A program made the translations under genes and the position numbers. Source: an uncultured Bacteroidales bacterium (GTDB taxonomy: Bacteria; Bacteroidota; Bacteroidia; Bacteroidales; Bacteroidaceae). From it: a stretch of 64,000 nucleotides of DNA. Of this stretch, positions 43,735 to 52,410 are shown one piece after another; within the stretch, counting starts at the first letter, position 1, and every line of letters starts with the position of its first letter. The notes under the pieces were generated by a model. That model had not been told where the DNA came from and made no database searches. It was given only the letters and a program-made list of their open reading frames with translations. The stretch lies in NCBI GenBank assembly GCA_902782245.1, contig CACZMI010000003.1, forward strand, positions 1 through 64,000, written 5' to 3'.

Positions 43735-44742
43735 ATGAAAAGAGCGGTATTATCACTAATTGCACTGTTACTAATCAGTCCAGCCTACGTAATGGCCCAG
43801 AATACCGACTGGGACAAGGTACTGGACCGGTATGAGGATATTTGCGGGCAGTGCATTACACTCAGAGACAGGATCGTGTCAGGCGAACCCGTTTCTGACA
43901 GAGCCGTCACATCATTGCTTCAGGAACTAAGTCAACTGCGCAGCACGCTCCAGAACGCATCGGGGTCCATGACCGATGAGCAGAAAAAGCGGTTTGCGGC
44001 CATCCGTGACAGTTATTCCAGAACAACTTCGAGTCAGGAATCAACCGCAGAAACTGACACCAATCCCGCAAAAACAACGACCGTCAAGTCACAAGAGCAT
44101 CAACAGCCTATTATCCAAAAGACAGTCCAATCACCAGACCTTTCCGGATTGGAGATAACTACCCCCACAACATCAGAACAACAAATCATAGTTCCTTCAA
44201 AAATTGGAACTGATCATAAAATAACCAATAATCCGTTAGTGACTGAATCCACAGTCAGTCATGATTTTGAGTTGGAGGCATATATCACAGCCGGATATAA
44301 CAGGAATCTGGTATTTGGAGGAATGATTGCAGTTGGCCGCAAGCCATTCAGGTCAGGTTTCATTTCTATACTTACTAACGGTTCACTAAAAAGTTCTGAT
44401 TATTCCTGTCTAAGCAACGGAAACATCCAAGGAGGTGGGGTTTTCTGGGGAGAAGGAAGTGTAACCGACAATGAATTATTTATAACCGGTGGATTATCCG
44501 TATGGAGCAACCGTTCCGGAATTGTATCCGTTTATCTGGGAACCGGTTACGGGATCAACGAGCATCTATGGCGTGACATAAGCGGAAAATGGGCCGTCGT
44601 ATCTGACCTCTCCGGTCGCGGAATAGTCATTCAGGCTGCCGCAGCATTCCGTTTCAATCATGTTGCACTATCCCCCAGCCTCATCTATATGCCATCCACC
44701 AACTACCTCCTCCCATCCATCGGCCTGGGATATTCATTCTGA
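43735..44742 (+). CDS. Exported protein, coiled region plus C-terminal beta domain
   Basis: A 335-residue protein with a signal peptide (LIALLLISPAYVMAQ). Residues 22-95 are helical and charged (LDRYEDICGQCITLRDRIVS, LLQELSQLRSTLQNASGSMT). A Thr/Gln-rich linker (~95-165) follows. The last ~150 residues are beta-rich and end in YLLPSIGLGYSF, an aromatic-terminal strand typical of outer-membrane proteins. The function is unknown. Its position divergent from the kinase suggests a shared pathway. Confidence 0.6.
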   Translation: MKRAVLSLIALLLISPAYVMAQNTDWDKVLDRYEDICGQCITLRDRIVSGEPVSDRAVTSLLQELSQLRSTLQNASGSMTDEQKKRFAAIRDSYSRTTSSQESTAETDTNPAKTTTVKSQEHQQPIIQKTVQSPDLSGLEITTPTTSEQQIIVPSKIGTDHKITNNPLVTESTVSHDFELEAYITAGYNRNLVFGGMIAVGRKPFRSGFISILTNGSLKSSDYSCLSNGNIQGGGVFWGEGSVTDNELFITGGLSVWSNRSGIVSVYLGTGYGINEHLWRDISGKWAVVSDLSGRGIVIQAAAAFRFNHVALSPSLIYMPSTNYLLPSIGLGYSF

Positions 44743-44785
44743 CAATCAATTGGCCAATATTTTTGCGCTGAAAAATAAAACAATG

Positions 44786-44851
44786 TATATTTGTATAATC
44801 TGATACCAAAGGGTATTCCACAAGGCAATGGTGTCAGATGGAATACCCTTT
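44786..44851 (+). ncRNA. Candidate small RNA or bidirectional terminator
   Basis: TATATTTG (44786-44793) is a TAnnTTTG match. About 15 bases later a perfect 13-bp stem begins (AAAGGGTATTCCA at 44808-44820, complement at 44839-44851, 18-nt loop), followed by TGTTATTTAG. A transcript from this element would be a short stem-loop RNA. It may instead simply terminate the 43735 gene. Confidence 0.4.
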
Positions 44852-44922
44852 GTTATTTAGTACCTATTAATTGTTTAACCTAAAACCTTGTTTGCGTATG
44901 AAAAAGACATAGCCCACCTGTA

Positions 44923-44991
44923 AAAAAGTATTAATTATCATACTTTTTCTACATTATTTCTTTGTGAGTAATATTAATATTCGTACTTTTG
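44923..44991 (+). promoter_or_regulatory. hicAB promoter with upstream dyad
   Basis: TTTG (44961-44964), 19 bp, then TACTTTTG (44984-44991) is a full Bacteroidales consensus promoter. The ATG of hicA lies 12 bases after the -7 box. Upstream, AAAAAGTA (44923-44930) and TACTTTTT (44941-44948) form a dyad, a possible site for HicB autoregulation. Confidence 0.65.
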
Positions 44992-45003
44992 AAAACGCTA
45001 AAC

Positions 45004-45192
45004 ATGAAATACAGCGAACTGGAACGGCTTTTAAAGAAAGCCGGATGCTATGACACAGGCGAGACTGAAGCAGGACATCCACTATGGATTAATCCAAAAA
45101 CAAGAGCTAGATTTCCGGTGAGCCATCACCATTCACAGGAGGTAGCAGCTGGAACATTAAAAAACATTTTGAGAGCGGCAGGAATCAAATGA
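45004..45192 (+). CDS. hicA: HicA-family toxin
   Basis: A 62-residue mRNA interferase-like toxin: MKYSELERLLKKAGCYDTGE at the start, then GHPLWINPKTRARFPVSHHH with the His expected to be catalytic, and the closing GTLKNILRAAGIK typical of HicA. The ATG at 45004 is chosen over a TTG five codons earlier because the promoter's -7 element ends at 44991. HicB is encoded 33 bases downstream in the usual toxin-first order. Confidence 0.88.
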   Translation: MKYSELERLLKKAGCYDTGETEAGHPLWINPKTRARFPVSHHHSQEVAAGTLKNILRAAGIK

Positions 45193-45225
45193 GCACCAAT
45201 CTCAAAAACTATAAAGAATACAATT

Positions 45226-45630
45226 ATGAGAAAAGTAAATGCAATAATTGAACGTGCCAGTGATGGATCCTACAGCATCTACAGTGATGCCGATGATTTG
45301 AATTATCTGGTAACAGGCACGGGATCAACCGTTCAAGAGGCCAAGAAATACTTCGAAGGAGGTTATAATGACATAAAAAGATCATTCGCCAAGCACAATG
45401 AGCCCTTCACCGAGGTTGAGATGGTGTACAAATACGATATGGCATCGTTCCTCTCCTACTACGCCAGTTCATTCACGCTGGCTGGCCTCTCGCGTATAAC
45501 AGGCATCAATCAGGGACAATTATCCCATTATGTCACTGGCCGAAGCGTGCCCACTCGTAAGACCGTGCAAAAGATGGAGAACGCCATCCACGCTTTTGCC
45601 GATGACCTCAAATCAGTGCAGTTCATCTAA
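45226..45630 (+). CDS. hicB: HicB-family antitoxin with helix-turn-helix
   Basis: A 134-residue antitoxin. The N-terminal half has the degenerate RNase-H-like HicB fold (VNAIIERASDGSYSIYSDAD, TVQEAKKYFEGGYNDIKRSF). The C-terminal half carries an XRE-like DNA-binding domain (LAGLSRITGINQGQLSHYVT, VPTRKTVQKMENAIHAF), suited to repressing its own promoter. The domain order fits HicB antitoxins with a C-terminal DNA-binding domain. Two hairpin repeats follow its stop. Confidence 0.88.
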   Translation: MRKVNAIIERASDGSYSIYSDADDLNYLVTGTGSTVQEAKKYFEGGYNDIKRSFAKHNEPFTEVEMVYKYDMASFLSYYASSFTLAGLSRITGINQGQLSHYVTGRSVPTRKTVQKMENAIHAFADDLKSVQFI

Positions 45631-45714
45631 AAAATAGTACCAAAGGGGTCAGACCCCAATGGTACTTTTTTCAAAAATGATACAAAAGGGGACTGTCCCC
45701 TTTTGTATCAGTAC
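45629..45714. repeat. GGGGAC hairpin repeats, tandem copies 5 and 6
   Basis: Copy 5 is GTACC..GGGGTCAGACCCC..GGTAC (45637-45665). Copy 6 has perfect 15-bp arms (GATACAAAAGGGGAC and complement, 45679-45709) around T. Both have A-rich left and T-rich or mixed right flanks. They lie between convergent hicB and panB; copy 6 contains the panB stop codon (45708-45710). Confidence 0.8.
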
Positions 45715-46526
45715 TGCTCCTTCTCGTTGGGGAAGTCAGAGTTCTTGACGTCTTCAACGTAGTGACCTACCGCGCTGGTGATGGTCTCGTAGAGGTTGGC
45801 GTAACGACGCAGGAATCGGGGGCTGAAATCGTTGTTCATGCCCAGCATATCGGCGCATACCAGCACCTGACCGTCCACTCCGCCGCCGGCACCTATGCCG
45901 ATGATGGGGACCGATACCTCCTTGGCTACGCGCTCGGCCAGCTTTGCGGGAATCTTTTCAAGTACTATCGAGAAGCAGCCTACCTCCTCAAGTTTGTGGG
46001 CATCGGATATGAGTTTCTCGGCCTCGGCCTCCTCCTTGGCGCGGACGGCATATGTGCCGAACTTATTGATTGACTGGGGTGTCAAGCCCAGATGTCCCAT
46101 GACGGGAATACCTATTTCTATCAAGTGACGCACCTGAGGCAGTATCTCTTCGCCTCCCTCCAGTTTAAGGGCATCGGCATGAGAGACCTTCATTATCTTG
46201 ATGGCGTTGGTAACTGCCTCGGAGTCATTGATCTGATATGTGCCGAAAGGCATATCCACAACTACCAGGGCGCGCTGAACGCCGCGAACCACTGACTTGG
46301 CGTGGTAGATCATCTGATCCAGTGTAATGGGCAGAGTGGTCTGGTTGCCGGCCATCACGTTCGATGCCGAATCACCTACCAGAATTACGTCAATGCCGGC
46401 GCTGTCAACCATCTTGGCCATTGTGTAGTCATAGGCTGTGAGCATTGCAATCTTCTCGCCACGCTGTTTCATCTCTCTGAGACGCTGTGTGGTAACCTTA
46501 CGTTTGTCTTCAGTAATGTATCCCAT
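45708..46526 (-). CDS. panB: 3-methyl-2-oxobutanoate hydroxymethyltransferase
   Basis: A 272-residue enzyme that makes ketopantoate from alpha-ketoisovalerate and methylene-THF in pantothenate synthesis. It has the KPHMT signature: [40 protein letters not shown], metal Asp and Glu in [10 protein letters not shown] and [49 protein letters not shown]. The start is ATG at 46526; the frame is open further upstream but there it is antisense to the helicase gene. The stop is provided by a hairpin repeat. Confidence 0.94.
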   Translation of the reverse strand: MGYITEDKRKVTTQRLREMKQRGEKIAMLTAYDYTMAKMVDSAGIDVILVGDSASNVMAGNQTTLPITLDQMIYHAKSVVRGVQRALVVVDMPFGTYQINDSEAVTNAIKIMKVSHADALKLEGGEEILPQVRHLIEIGIPVMGHLGLTPQSINKFGTYAVRAKEEAEAEKLISDAHKLEEVGCFSIVLEKIPAKLAERVAKEVSVPIIGIGAGGGVDGQVLVCADMLGMNNDFSPRFLRRYANLYETITSAVGHYVEDVKNSDFPNEKEQY

Positions 46527-46625
46527 TTTTGAAAGTTTTTTACGCCATGAGCGTATATAAATTAGGACCGCAAAGTTAGCACTATTATCAAGAGTTATTA
46601 CTAAATTTGAATAGTTTAAACTCCC

Positions 46626-49600
46626 ATGGGTAACAATTCGCACCTGACTGTGTACAAGGCATCGGCCGGATCGGGCAAGACGTTCCGGCTCGCGGTGCAG
46701 TATATCACCATGCTGGTCAAGCAGCCTGAGGATTACCGTCATATCCTTGCCGTGACCTTTACAAACAAGGCTACGGCTGAGATGAAACAGCGTATCCTGT
46801 CGCAGTTGTACGGCATCGGGCATAACCTGAGAGAGTCCGATGGCTATTACAGCGAGGTAAAAAAAGCCGTCACGCTGAATGAGCAGACCATCCGCCACAA
46901 CGCCCTGCTGGCACTGGATATGATACTGCAGGATTACGGCCGATTCCGTGTGGAGACAATAGACAGCTTCTTCCAAACCGTGTTGCGCAGCCTGGCCCGT
47001 GAGCTCCATATAGGCGCCAACCTGACCCTTGAACTTGACACCGAACTGGTCATTGACGAGGCTGTAGATTCGTTTCTGACCAGTATTGAACAGGGGTCCG
47101 ATGACCGACGCAACGTCATGGAATTTGTTGAGAACAACATCGAGAATGACAAGAGCTGGTCTATAGACGGCACGCTCAAAAAGTTCTCAAGGGAACTGTT
47201 CCGCGAGATATTCATGGAAAAAGGTGACGAGTTGCGCCAAATACTCTCCCAGCCCGACGCCGTGGCCGATTACAAACGCAATCTGACATCGGCCCGCGAC
47301 GCTGTCCTGCCTGGCATCGTTGAGAAAGTCAAGGCTACCGGTCAGAAAATGCTGGATGCCATTTCATCGGCAGGTTCAACGGTTGAGGACCTGAACAGAT
47401 ACGTCAAGCCGCTGGTAAACAAGATTGCCGACGGCACTTTTGTAGATGCAGACCTGAGCAAGGGCAAAACCCTGGGCAATTGTCTGGAAAACCCCGACAA
47501 GTTCTATGACAAGGGAAAACTCGACAAATTACCTTATCTCTCAAATCTTGCCAGAGAATCCCTCTCGCCCCTTCTTGCCTATGCCAAGGAGCTTTACGAC
47601 GAGTATAACTACAACCGCAACTCATATAACGCCGCTCTGCAATACATCCATGAGCTGAGCCTGCTGCTTGGAATACGCGCCGAGATAGACCGTCAGAGCC
47701 AGGAGCAGGGCCGATTCATACTGGCCGATACGCCCCAGCTGCTGAGCCGTCTGTCCGGCAGCGACACATCATTCGTATATGAAAAGACCGGTAGTTTCAT
47801 AGAGCACCTTATGATAGATGAGTTCCAGGACACATCGCGCCTGCAGTGGGGTAACCTGCGTCTGCTGCTCTGGGAATGTCTGGCCATAGGCAAGGACTGC
47901 CTTGTGGTGGGCGATGTCAAGCAATCCATCTACCGCTGGCGCAACAGCGACTGGGATATCCTCAACTCCAGGATGGAGAAGGAACTGTCCATTTACAATC
48001 CGCAGGTCATACCCATGGAGCATAATTTCCGCAGTCACCAGAACGTGATTGACTTCAACAACGCCCTGTTCCCCAAGGCCGTGGAGATGATGCAGATGCA
48101 CTACAACGGTCAGACCGGCGCAAACTACCCCGCCATTGAGACCGCCTACAAAGATGTAAAACAGGTCAGTTCCAAAGCCGACGGCCAAGGTTATGTCTTT
48201 GTACAGGCCAATTCCGATGATACTATATTCCAACAGATTGAGCAGCAACTTGACAAATTGACCGCCGCCGGAGTGCAGCAGACCGATATCGCTATCCTGT
48301 GCCGATATAGCAATCAGATAACAGATATAGCCGAGTGGTTTGCCGCAAACCGCCCGGAATACCGGATGATATCAAGCGAGGCGTTCCAGCTGGATTCATC
48401 GGCATCGGTCCGCATTCTAATAAACGCACTGCGCTGGCTCACGAACAGCACTGATAATGTGTCCCTGGCACAGATTGTATGGGAACGAGAGTGCAACATA
48501 GTAAAGTCCGGACTATCGTTTGACCGCTTTATGGCCCAGGGGCTTGAGAACGCCCTGCCGCCGTCCTTCCGCAACGGGCAGGATTCACTGCGTAATCTGC
48601 CGCTCTACGAACTTACTGAGAAACTCTACTCCATCCTGGAACTTGACCGCATACCCGGGCAGGACCAGTACGTAATGACCCTGTTCGATACCATCTGCCA
48701 ATGGCTGAGCCGCAATCCCGGTGAGCCATCGGCTTTCCTCAAGGATTGGGATGACAAACTGTTCAAAACACCCATTCCGGCAACCGATGCCAACGGCATA
48801 CGCCTGCTCACCATACACAAGTCAAAGGGACTGGAGTTCCACACCGTAATTGTACCCTACTGCAACTGGGAAGTCATAGACACCCACCACAACGAGCGCA
48901 TCTGGACCAACCCCGTCACCGACCCCTTCAAAGGCATGCCTCTGCTGCCCATAGGATTCAGCGGCAAGCTGGCAAACTCCGTATTCAACGACGAATACAA
49001 GCAGGAAGCCGGTCTGCAGACAGTTGATAATCTCAACCTTCTGTACGTTGCTCTGACCAGGGCCGTAAGCAACCTGATAGTTCTGAGCCCGAAAGGCCGG
49101 GGAACCACCATGTCCGATGTATTGGTTTACGCCCTATCGGCCGCTTTCAGTTGCCAGCCCGATGAACAGGACATCTACACCTATGAGAACGGACAGATCA
49201 TGCCGCATACGGAGAAACAGGATAAGGCATCGGACAACCCGTTTGAACTCCAGCCCACTCCCCAGGCGCTGACAATGCGCTCCTACCCCATAAACGCCAG
49301 GTTCCGCCAATCGGGCGAATCCACACGTTTTGTCCATTCCACCGATGATTCCGACGACCGGCAGGAGGAATATATACAGACCGGCAAGCTACTTCACAGC
49401 CTCTTTGCGACCATCCGTACGGAGGCCGATATATACGCCGCCGTTGACAAGATGCTCAGCGACGGTCTCATAGAATCCCGTTCCAAGGCAGAGAGCCTCA
49501 AACATCAGATTACCGATCATATAGAGAAATCGGGTGTACATGACTGGTTCAGCGGCAATTATTCCCTTTTCAACGAGGCATCCATCATATATCGTGACGG

Positions 49601-49805
49601 AGGAATACTGCAAACCCGCCGTCCCGACCGCGTCATGATAAAACCCGACGGCAGTGCGGTAATAGTGGATTTCAAGTTCGGCCGCGAGCGCGAGGATTAC
49701 CTCCACCAGGTCCGCGAGTACATGGACCTACTTCGCAAAATGGGCTACCCCCGCATTGAGGGCCACATCTGGTACGTTTACACTAATAAAATCCAAACAG
49801 TATGA
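46626..49805 (+). CDS. AddA/RecB-like helicase-nuclease
   Basis: A 1059-residue UvrD-superfamily helicase. Walker A is [10 protein letters not shown] (11-20), then [20 protein letters not shown], motif [19 protein letters not shown], motif [38 protein letters not shown] and VALTRA. The C-terminal ~110 residues hold a RecB-type PD-(D/E)xK nuclease ([20 protein letters not shown]). It most resembles AddA, acting in double-strand-break repair. No AddB is visible beside it, at least on this side. The GH16 gene overlaps its stop by 4 bases. Confidence 0.88.
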   Translation: MGNNSHLTVYKASAGSGKTFRLAVQYITMLVKQPEDYRHILAVTFTNKATAEMKQRILSQLYGIGHNLRESDGYYSEVKKAVTLNEQTIRHNALLALDMILQDYGRFRVETIDSFFQTVLRSLARELHIGANLTLELDTELVIDEAVDSFLTSIEQGSDDRRNVMEFVENNIENDKSWSIDGTLKKFSRELFREIFMEKGDELRQILSQPDAVADYKRNLTSARDAVLPGIVEKVKATGQKMLDAISSAGSTVEDLNRYVKPLVNKIADGTFVDADLSKGKTLGNCLENPDKFYDKGKLDKLPYLSNLARESLSPLLAYAKELYDEYNYNRNSYNAALQYIHELSLLLGIRAEIDRQSQEQGRFILADTPQLLSRLSGSDTSFVYEKTGSFIEHLMIDEFQDTSRLQWGNLRLLLWECLAIGKDCLVVGDVKQSIYRWRNSDWDILNSRMEKELSIYNPQVIPMEHNFRSHQNVIDFNNALFPKAVEMMQMHYNGQTGANYPAIETAYKDVKQVSSKADGQGYVFVQANSDDTIFQQIEQQLDKLTAAGVQQTDIAILCRYSNQITDIAEWFAANRPEYRMISSEAFQLDSSASVRILINALRWLTNSTDNVSLAQIVWERECNIVKSGLSFDRFMAQGLENALPPSFRNGQDSLRNLPLYELTEKLYSILELDRIPGQDQYVMTLFDTICQWLSRNPGEPSAFLKDWDDKLFKTPIPATDANGIRLLTIHKSKGLEFHTVIVPYCNWEVIDTHHNERIWTNPVTDPFKGMPLLPIGFSGKLANSVFNDEYKQEAGLQTVDNLNLLYVALTRAVSNLIVLSPKGRGTTMSDVLVYALSAAFSCQPDEQDIYTYENGQIMPHTEKQDKASDNPFELQPTPQALTMRSYPINARFRQSGESTRFVHSTDDSDDRQEEYIQTGKLLHSLFATIRTEADIYAAVDKMLSDGLIESRSKAESLKHQITDHIEKSGVHDWFSGNYSLFNEASIIYRDGGILQTRRPDRVMIKPDGSAVIVDFKFGREREDYLHQVREYMDLLRKMGYPRIEGHIWYVYTNKIQTV

Positions 49806-50623
49806 GAAGGATCCTTTTATTTGCAGCAATAGCATGCCTCCCGTTGGTTACAGCACAATGCAAACGCACCAAGAGTTATGCGCCCAAGGGTTATGAACTT
49901 GTCTGGCAGGATGAGTTCAACGAGGGAACCGAGCCCGATGCCGCCAAGTGGACCCACGTGGTAATGCGTCAGGGAATGGTCAACCACGAACTCCAGAACT
50001 ACGTAAACCACGTCACTCCAGCCGGCACCCCCGTAACCCAGATCAAGGACGGAACCCTGCGCATAAACTGCTTCAAGGAGGATGGCAAGATCTACTCCGG
50101 CCGCCTGAACGGAAACGCCCGCACCGGCTGGCAGAACGGCTACTTTGAGGCCCGCATCAAACTACCGGAAGGCAAAGGCACCTGGCCCGCCTTCTGGATG
50201 ATGCCAGCCGCCAACCGAATGCCCAATAACGGCTGGCCCCGCTGCGGTGAGATAGACATAATGGAAGAGGTTGGATTCACGCCCAACGAGGTCTCATCAT
50301 CCATCCACACCCAAGCCTACAACCACACCAACAAGACCCACAAAACCCAAGCCGTCACCATAAAGAAAGCCGAGGGCGATTTCCACATCTACTCCCTCCT
50401 ATGGACCGATGACAAAATCATAACCTACGTCGACGGCAAGGAACTGCTCCATCTTGAAAAATCCGTCCTGGGTGACACCCACGACCAATGGCCCTTCCAC
50501 TACCCCTTCCACATCATCCTGAACCTAGCCTGGGGCGGCGACTGGGGCGGCCAGGAAGGCGTCGATGAGAGCGCCCTACCCGTCACCATGGAGGTTGATT
50601 ACGTCCGCGTCTATCAAAAATGA
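49802..50623 (+). CDS. GH16-family beta-glucanase
   Basis: A 273-residue exported enzyme with an N-terminal signal (LLFAAIACLPLVTAQCKR), possibly a lipoprotein. The GH16 laminarinase fold shows LVWQDEFNEGTEPDAAKWTH, GYFEARIKLPEGKGTWPAFW and the catalytic signature GEIDIMEEVG (ExDxxE: nucleophile and acid/base Glu). It ends ILNLAWGGDWGGQEGVDESA and MEVDYVRVYQK. It should cleave beta-1,3- or mixed-linkage glucans. The 4-base overlap with the helicase gene is functionally odd. The stop lies in hairpin repeat copy 7. Confidence 0.92.
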   Translation: MRRILLFAAIACLPLVTAQCKRTKSYAPKGYELVWQDEFNEGTEPDAAKWTHVVMRQGMVNHELQNYVNHVTPAGTPVTQIKDGTLRINCFKEDGKIYSGRLNGNARTGWQNGYFEARIKLPEGKGTWPAFWMMPAANRMPNNGWPRCGEIDIMEEVGFTPNEVSSSIHTQAYNHTNKTHKTQAVTIKKAEGDFHIYSLLWTDDKIITYVDGKELLHLEKSVLGDTHDQWPFHYPFHIILNLAWGGDWGGQEGVDESALPVTMEVDYVRVYQK

Positions 50624-50652
50624 TACCATTGGGGACAGACCCCTTTGGTACA
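50615..50652. repeat. GGGGAC hairpin repeat, copy 7
   Basis: TACCATTGGGGACAGACCCC and then TTTGGTA (50624-50650). It holds the GH16 stop (50621-50623) at its left edge, and its right edge abuts a truncated KilA-N gene. It marks the point where composition changes into the defence island. Confidence 0.7.
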
Positions 50653-51367
50653 TATTGATCCTAACGGAGTCATTGGAAATTGGATGCGCAACCGCAATAC
50701 AGTAGAGTTCCTCGGTATATGGGAATCATTACATAATTCATCTTTTAACCCCCTCGAATTCGAGGGGTTTAGAAAAGAAGCAGGTCTAAATGCTTTCACA
50801 TTATCCCCAACACGTTGGATTGAATCAACTAATGCCATAGGTATTATCACACAGGCTGGACGTTATGGAGGTACATTTGCCCAAACCGATATTGCTTTTG
50901 AATTCGCTTCTTGGATTTCAGTTGAATTCCGTCTCTATTTAGTGATGGAATTCCAGCGTCTTAAAGCCAATGAGCAAGAATTGTTGGGTTGGACGGCCAA
51001 ACGTGAGCTCTCAAAAATCAATTATCGGATTCATACCGATGCCATCAAACATCATTTGATTCCAGAAGAGGTAACTCCAACTCAGTCAAACATCATCTAC
51101 GCAGAAGAAGCCGATGTCCTCAATGTGGCTATGTTTGGAATGACTGCCAAACAATGGCGTGATGCGAATCCTGATCTAAAGGGTAATATACGCGATTATG
51201 CCACTATAAACGAACTAATTTGCCTATCAAACATGGAGAACATCAATGCCGTTCTTATAAACGATGGCATTCCACAAGGAAAACGGCTGGTTAAACTTAA
51301 TCAGATTGCGATCCATCAAATGCAAGTACTTGAAGAAACCGGGAATCGAAAACTATTTAAGCAATAA
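50645..51367 (+). pseudogene. 5'-truncated KilA-N domain gene
   Basis: The readable protein (about 240 residues) begins in the middle of a KilA-N domain: DPNGVIGNWMRNRNTVEFLG, then FRKEAGLNAFTLSPTRWIES, FAQTDIAFEFASWISVEFRL, and a C-terminal extension. Full-length family members carry about 30-40 more residues (a YISLTDMA-like start) before GVIGNWMR. Here that part is replaced by hairpin repeat copy 7, and the only start is a TTG inside the repeat. It is probably not expressed normally. KilA-N proteins are common in phages and defence islands. Confidence 0.7.
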
Positions 51368-51504
51368 GTGGCACACGGGGGACATTCCTAATGTACCATG
51401 TGCCTTAGGGCTACGGCAGTTGTTATCCTGCGCTGTTCCTAAATGGATTGGCACATTTTTTGTTTGTTACACTAGTAGAATTACAACCTTTTATACTAGC
51501 CCTT

Positions 51505-52275
51505 ATGATTACCGACTTTGAGACATACAAAGAAGTATATGATCATCTAGAAAAAGACCATGAAAAAATCAAGTATAGAGTTGACTACTATTTGCCTAAA
51601 GCAATCAAGGAATTTCAAAAAGCGACAACATTTCCTGCGTGTAAATGGTATGAATATGAATGTCCTAAGTCAAAAAACAAATACATCATTTTCTTTTACT
51701 CAGAAAACAAAAATCAAATAAGCGTTCCAAGAAAGGGTTGTTTCCTTGATGTCAAAATAGAAAACAAACCTATTTTCCTTAAATGGTGGTGGGATGGCTA
51801 CAAGCATTCTAAAGACCGTAACATAGAAGGCGTAAGACAAATTTTCATATACACCAAACATTTTATGAAACGATACAATCAAAGGTTCCTAAAAAACAAG
51901 CCCTTTGATTTCTATGATACAGCATGTAGATTCTTTGCAAGAAATGACATACTTATGCCCATTGAAGTGACAGAGGATATAAATGAGAATGTTGAAAAAT
52001 ACGGAGATGAGGGTAAACGAGCGTTTAGAGTTAAAGACGGAATGTGTTTTTCTGAATCATGGCTTGAAGGTCTGTTCTATAATGATGGTAATAAAAGCAA
52101 AGATATTATAGATGCCATGGTATTTGTTATGACCACTTTTGTTCCAGAATTCCAAATGACAGACAAGCAACGCCTTGCTATTGAAAAGGAACATTGGGAA
52201 AAATGGCATAGCATTTATATTAGTTTCATGAAAGAAGCAAAAGATGGAGAGTTAATGCTTAGGCTCAATCATTGA
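51505..52275 (+). CDS. Hypothetical protein of the defence island
   Basis: A 256-residue soluble protein from the ATG at 51505. It is rich in Lys, Phe and Tyr. A motif QIFIYTKHFMKRYNQRFLKN in the middle (HFxxRYxxR) recalls Bacteroidetes proteins of unknown function. Its A+T-rich codons match the restriction genes that follow rather than the core genes before. It is not recognised and has no signal peptide. It lies 135 bases before hsdM, so it may be independent. Confidence 0.55.
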   Translation: MITDFETYKEVYDHLEKDHEKIKYRVDYYLPKAIKEFQKATTFPACKWYEYECPKSKNKYIIFFYSENKNQISVPRKGCFLDVKIENKPIFLKWWWDGYKHSKDRNIEGVRQIFIYTKHFMKRYNQRFLKNKPFDFYDTACRFFARNDILMPIEVTEDINENVEKYGDEGKRAFRVKDGMCFSESWLEGLFYNDGNKSKDIIDAMVFVMTTFVPEFQMTDKQRLAIEKEHWEKWHSIYISFMKEAKDGELMLRLNH

Positions 52276-52410
52276 AATATAAGAGGGATAATAAAAACTT
52301 AGGCACTAGGACTAGGGCCTTTTTCGTGCTTTTTAATATCTTTATGCCCAACAAAAAGCAAAGGAATCGAAATCCAACCTAACCACCTGCATTTTTGCAA
52401 GTTATAGAAC

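Noticed and set aside
45629..45714. CRISPR-like tandem repeats
   Set aside because: Only two units, each palindromic and with different cores, no spacers of regular length and no cas genes. They belong to the dispersed hairpin family.
46527..47009. N-terminal extension of PanB by about 160 residues
   Set aside because: The frame is open, but it is antisense to the helicase gene, and the conserved PanB start [16 protein letters not shown] lies at 46526.
52300..52345. Terminator before the first hsdM
   Set aside because: Only a 4-bp stem (AGGC/GCCT) with a T-run can be drawn; too weak to annotate.
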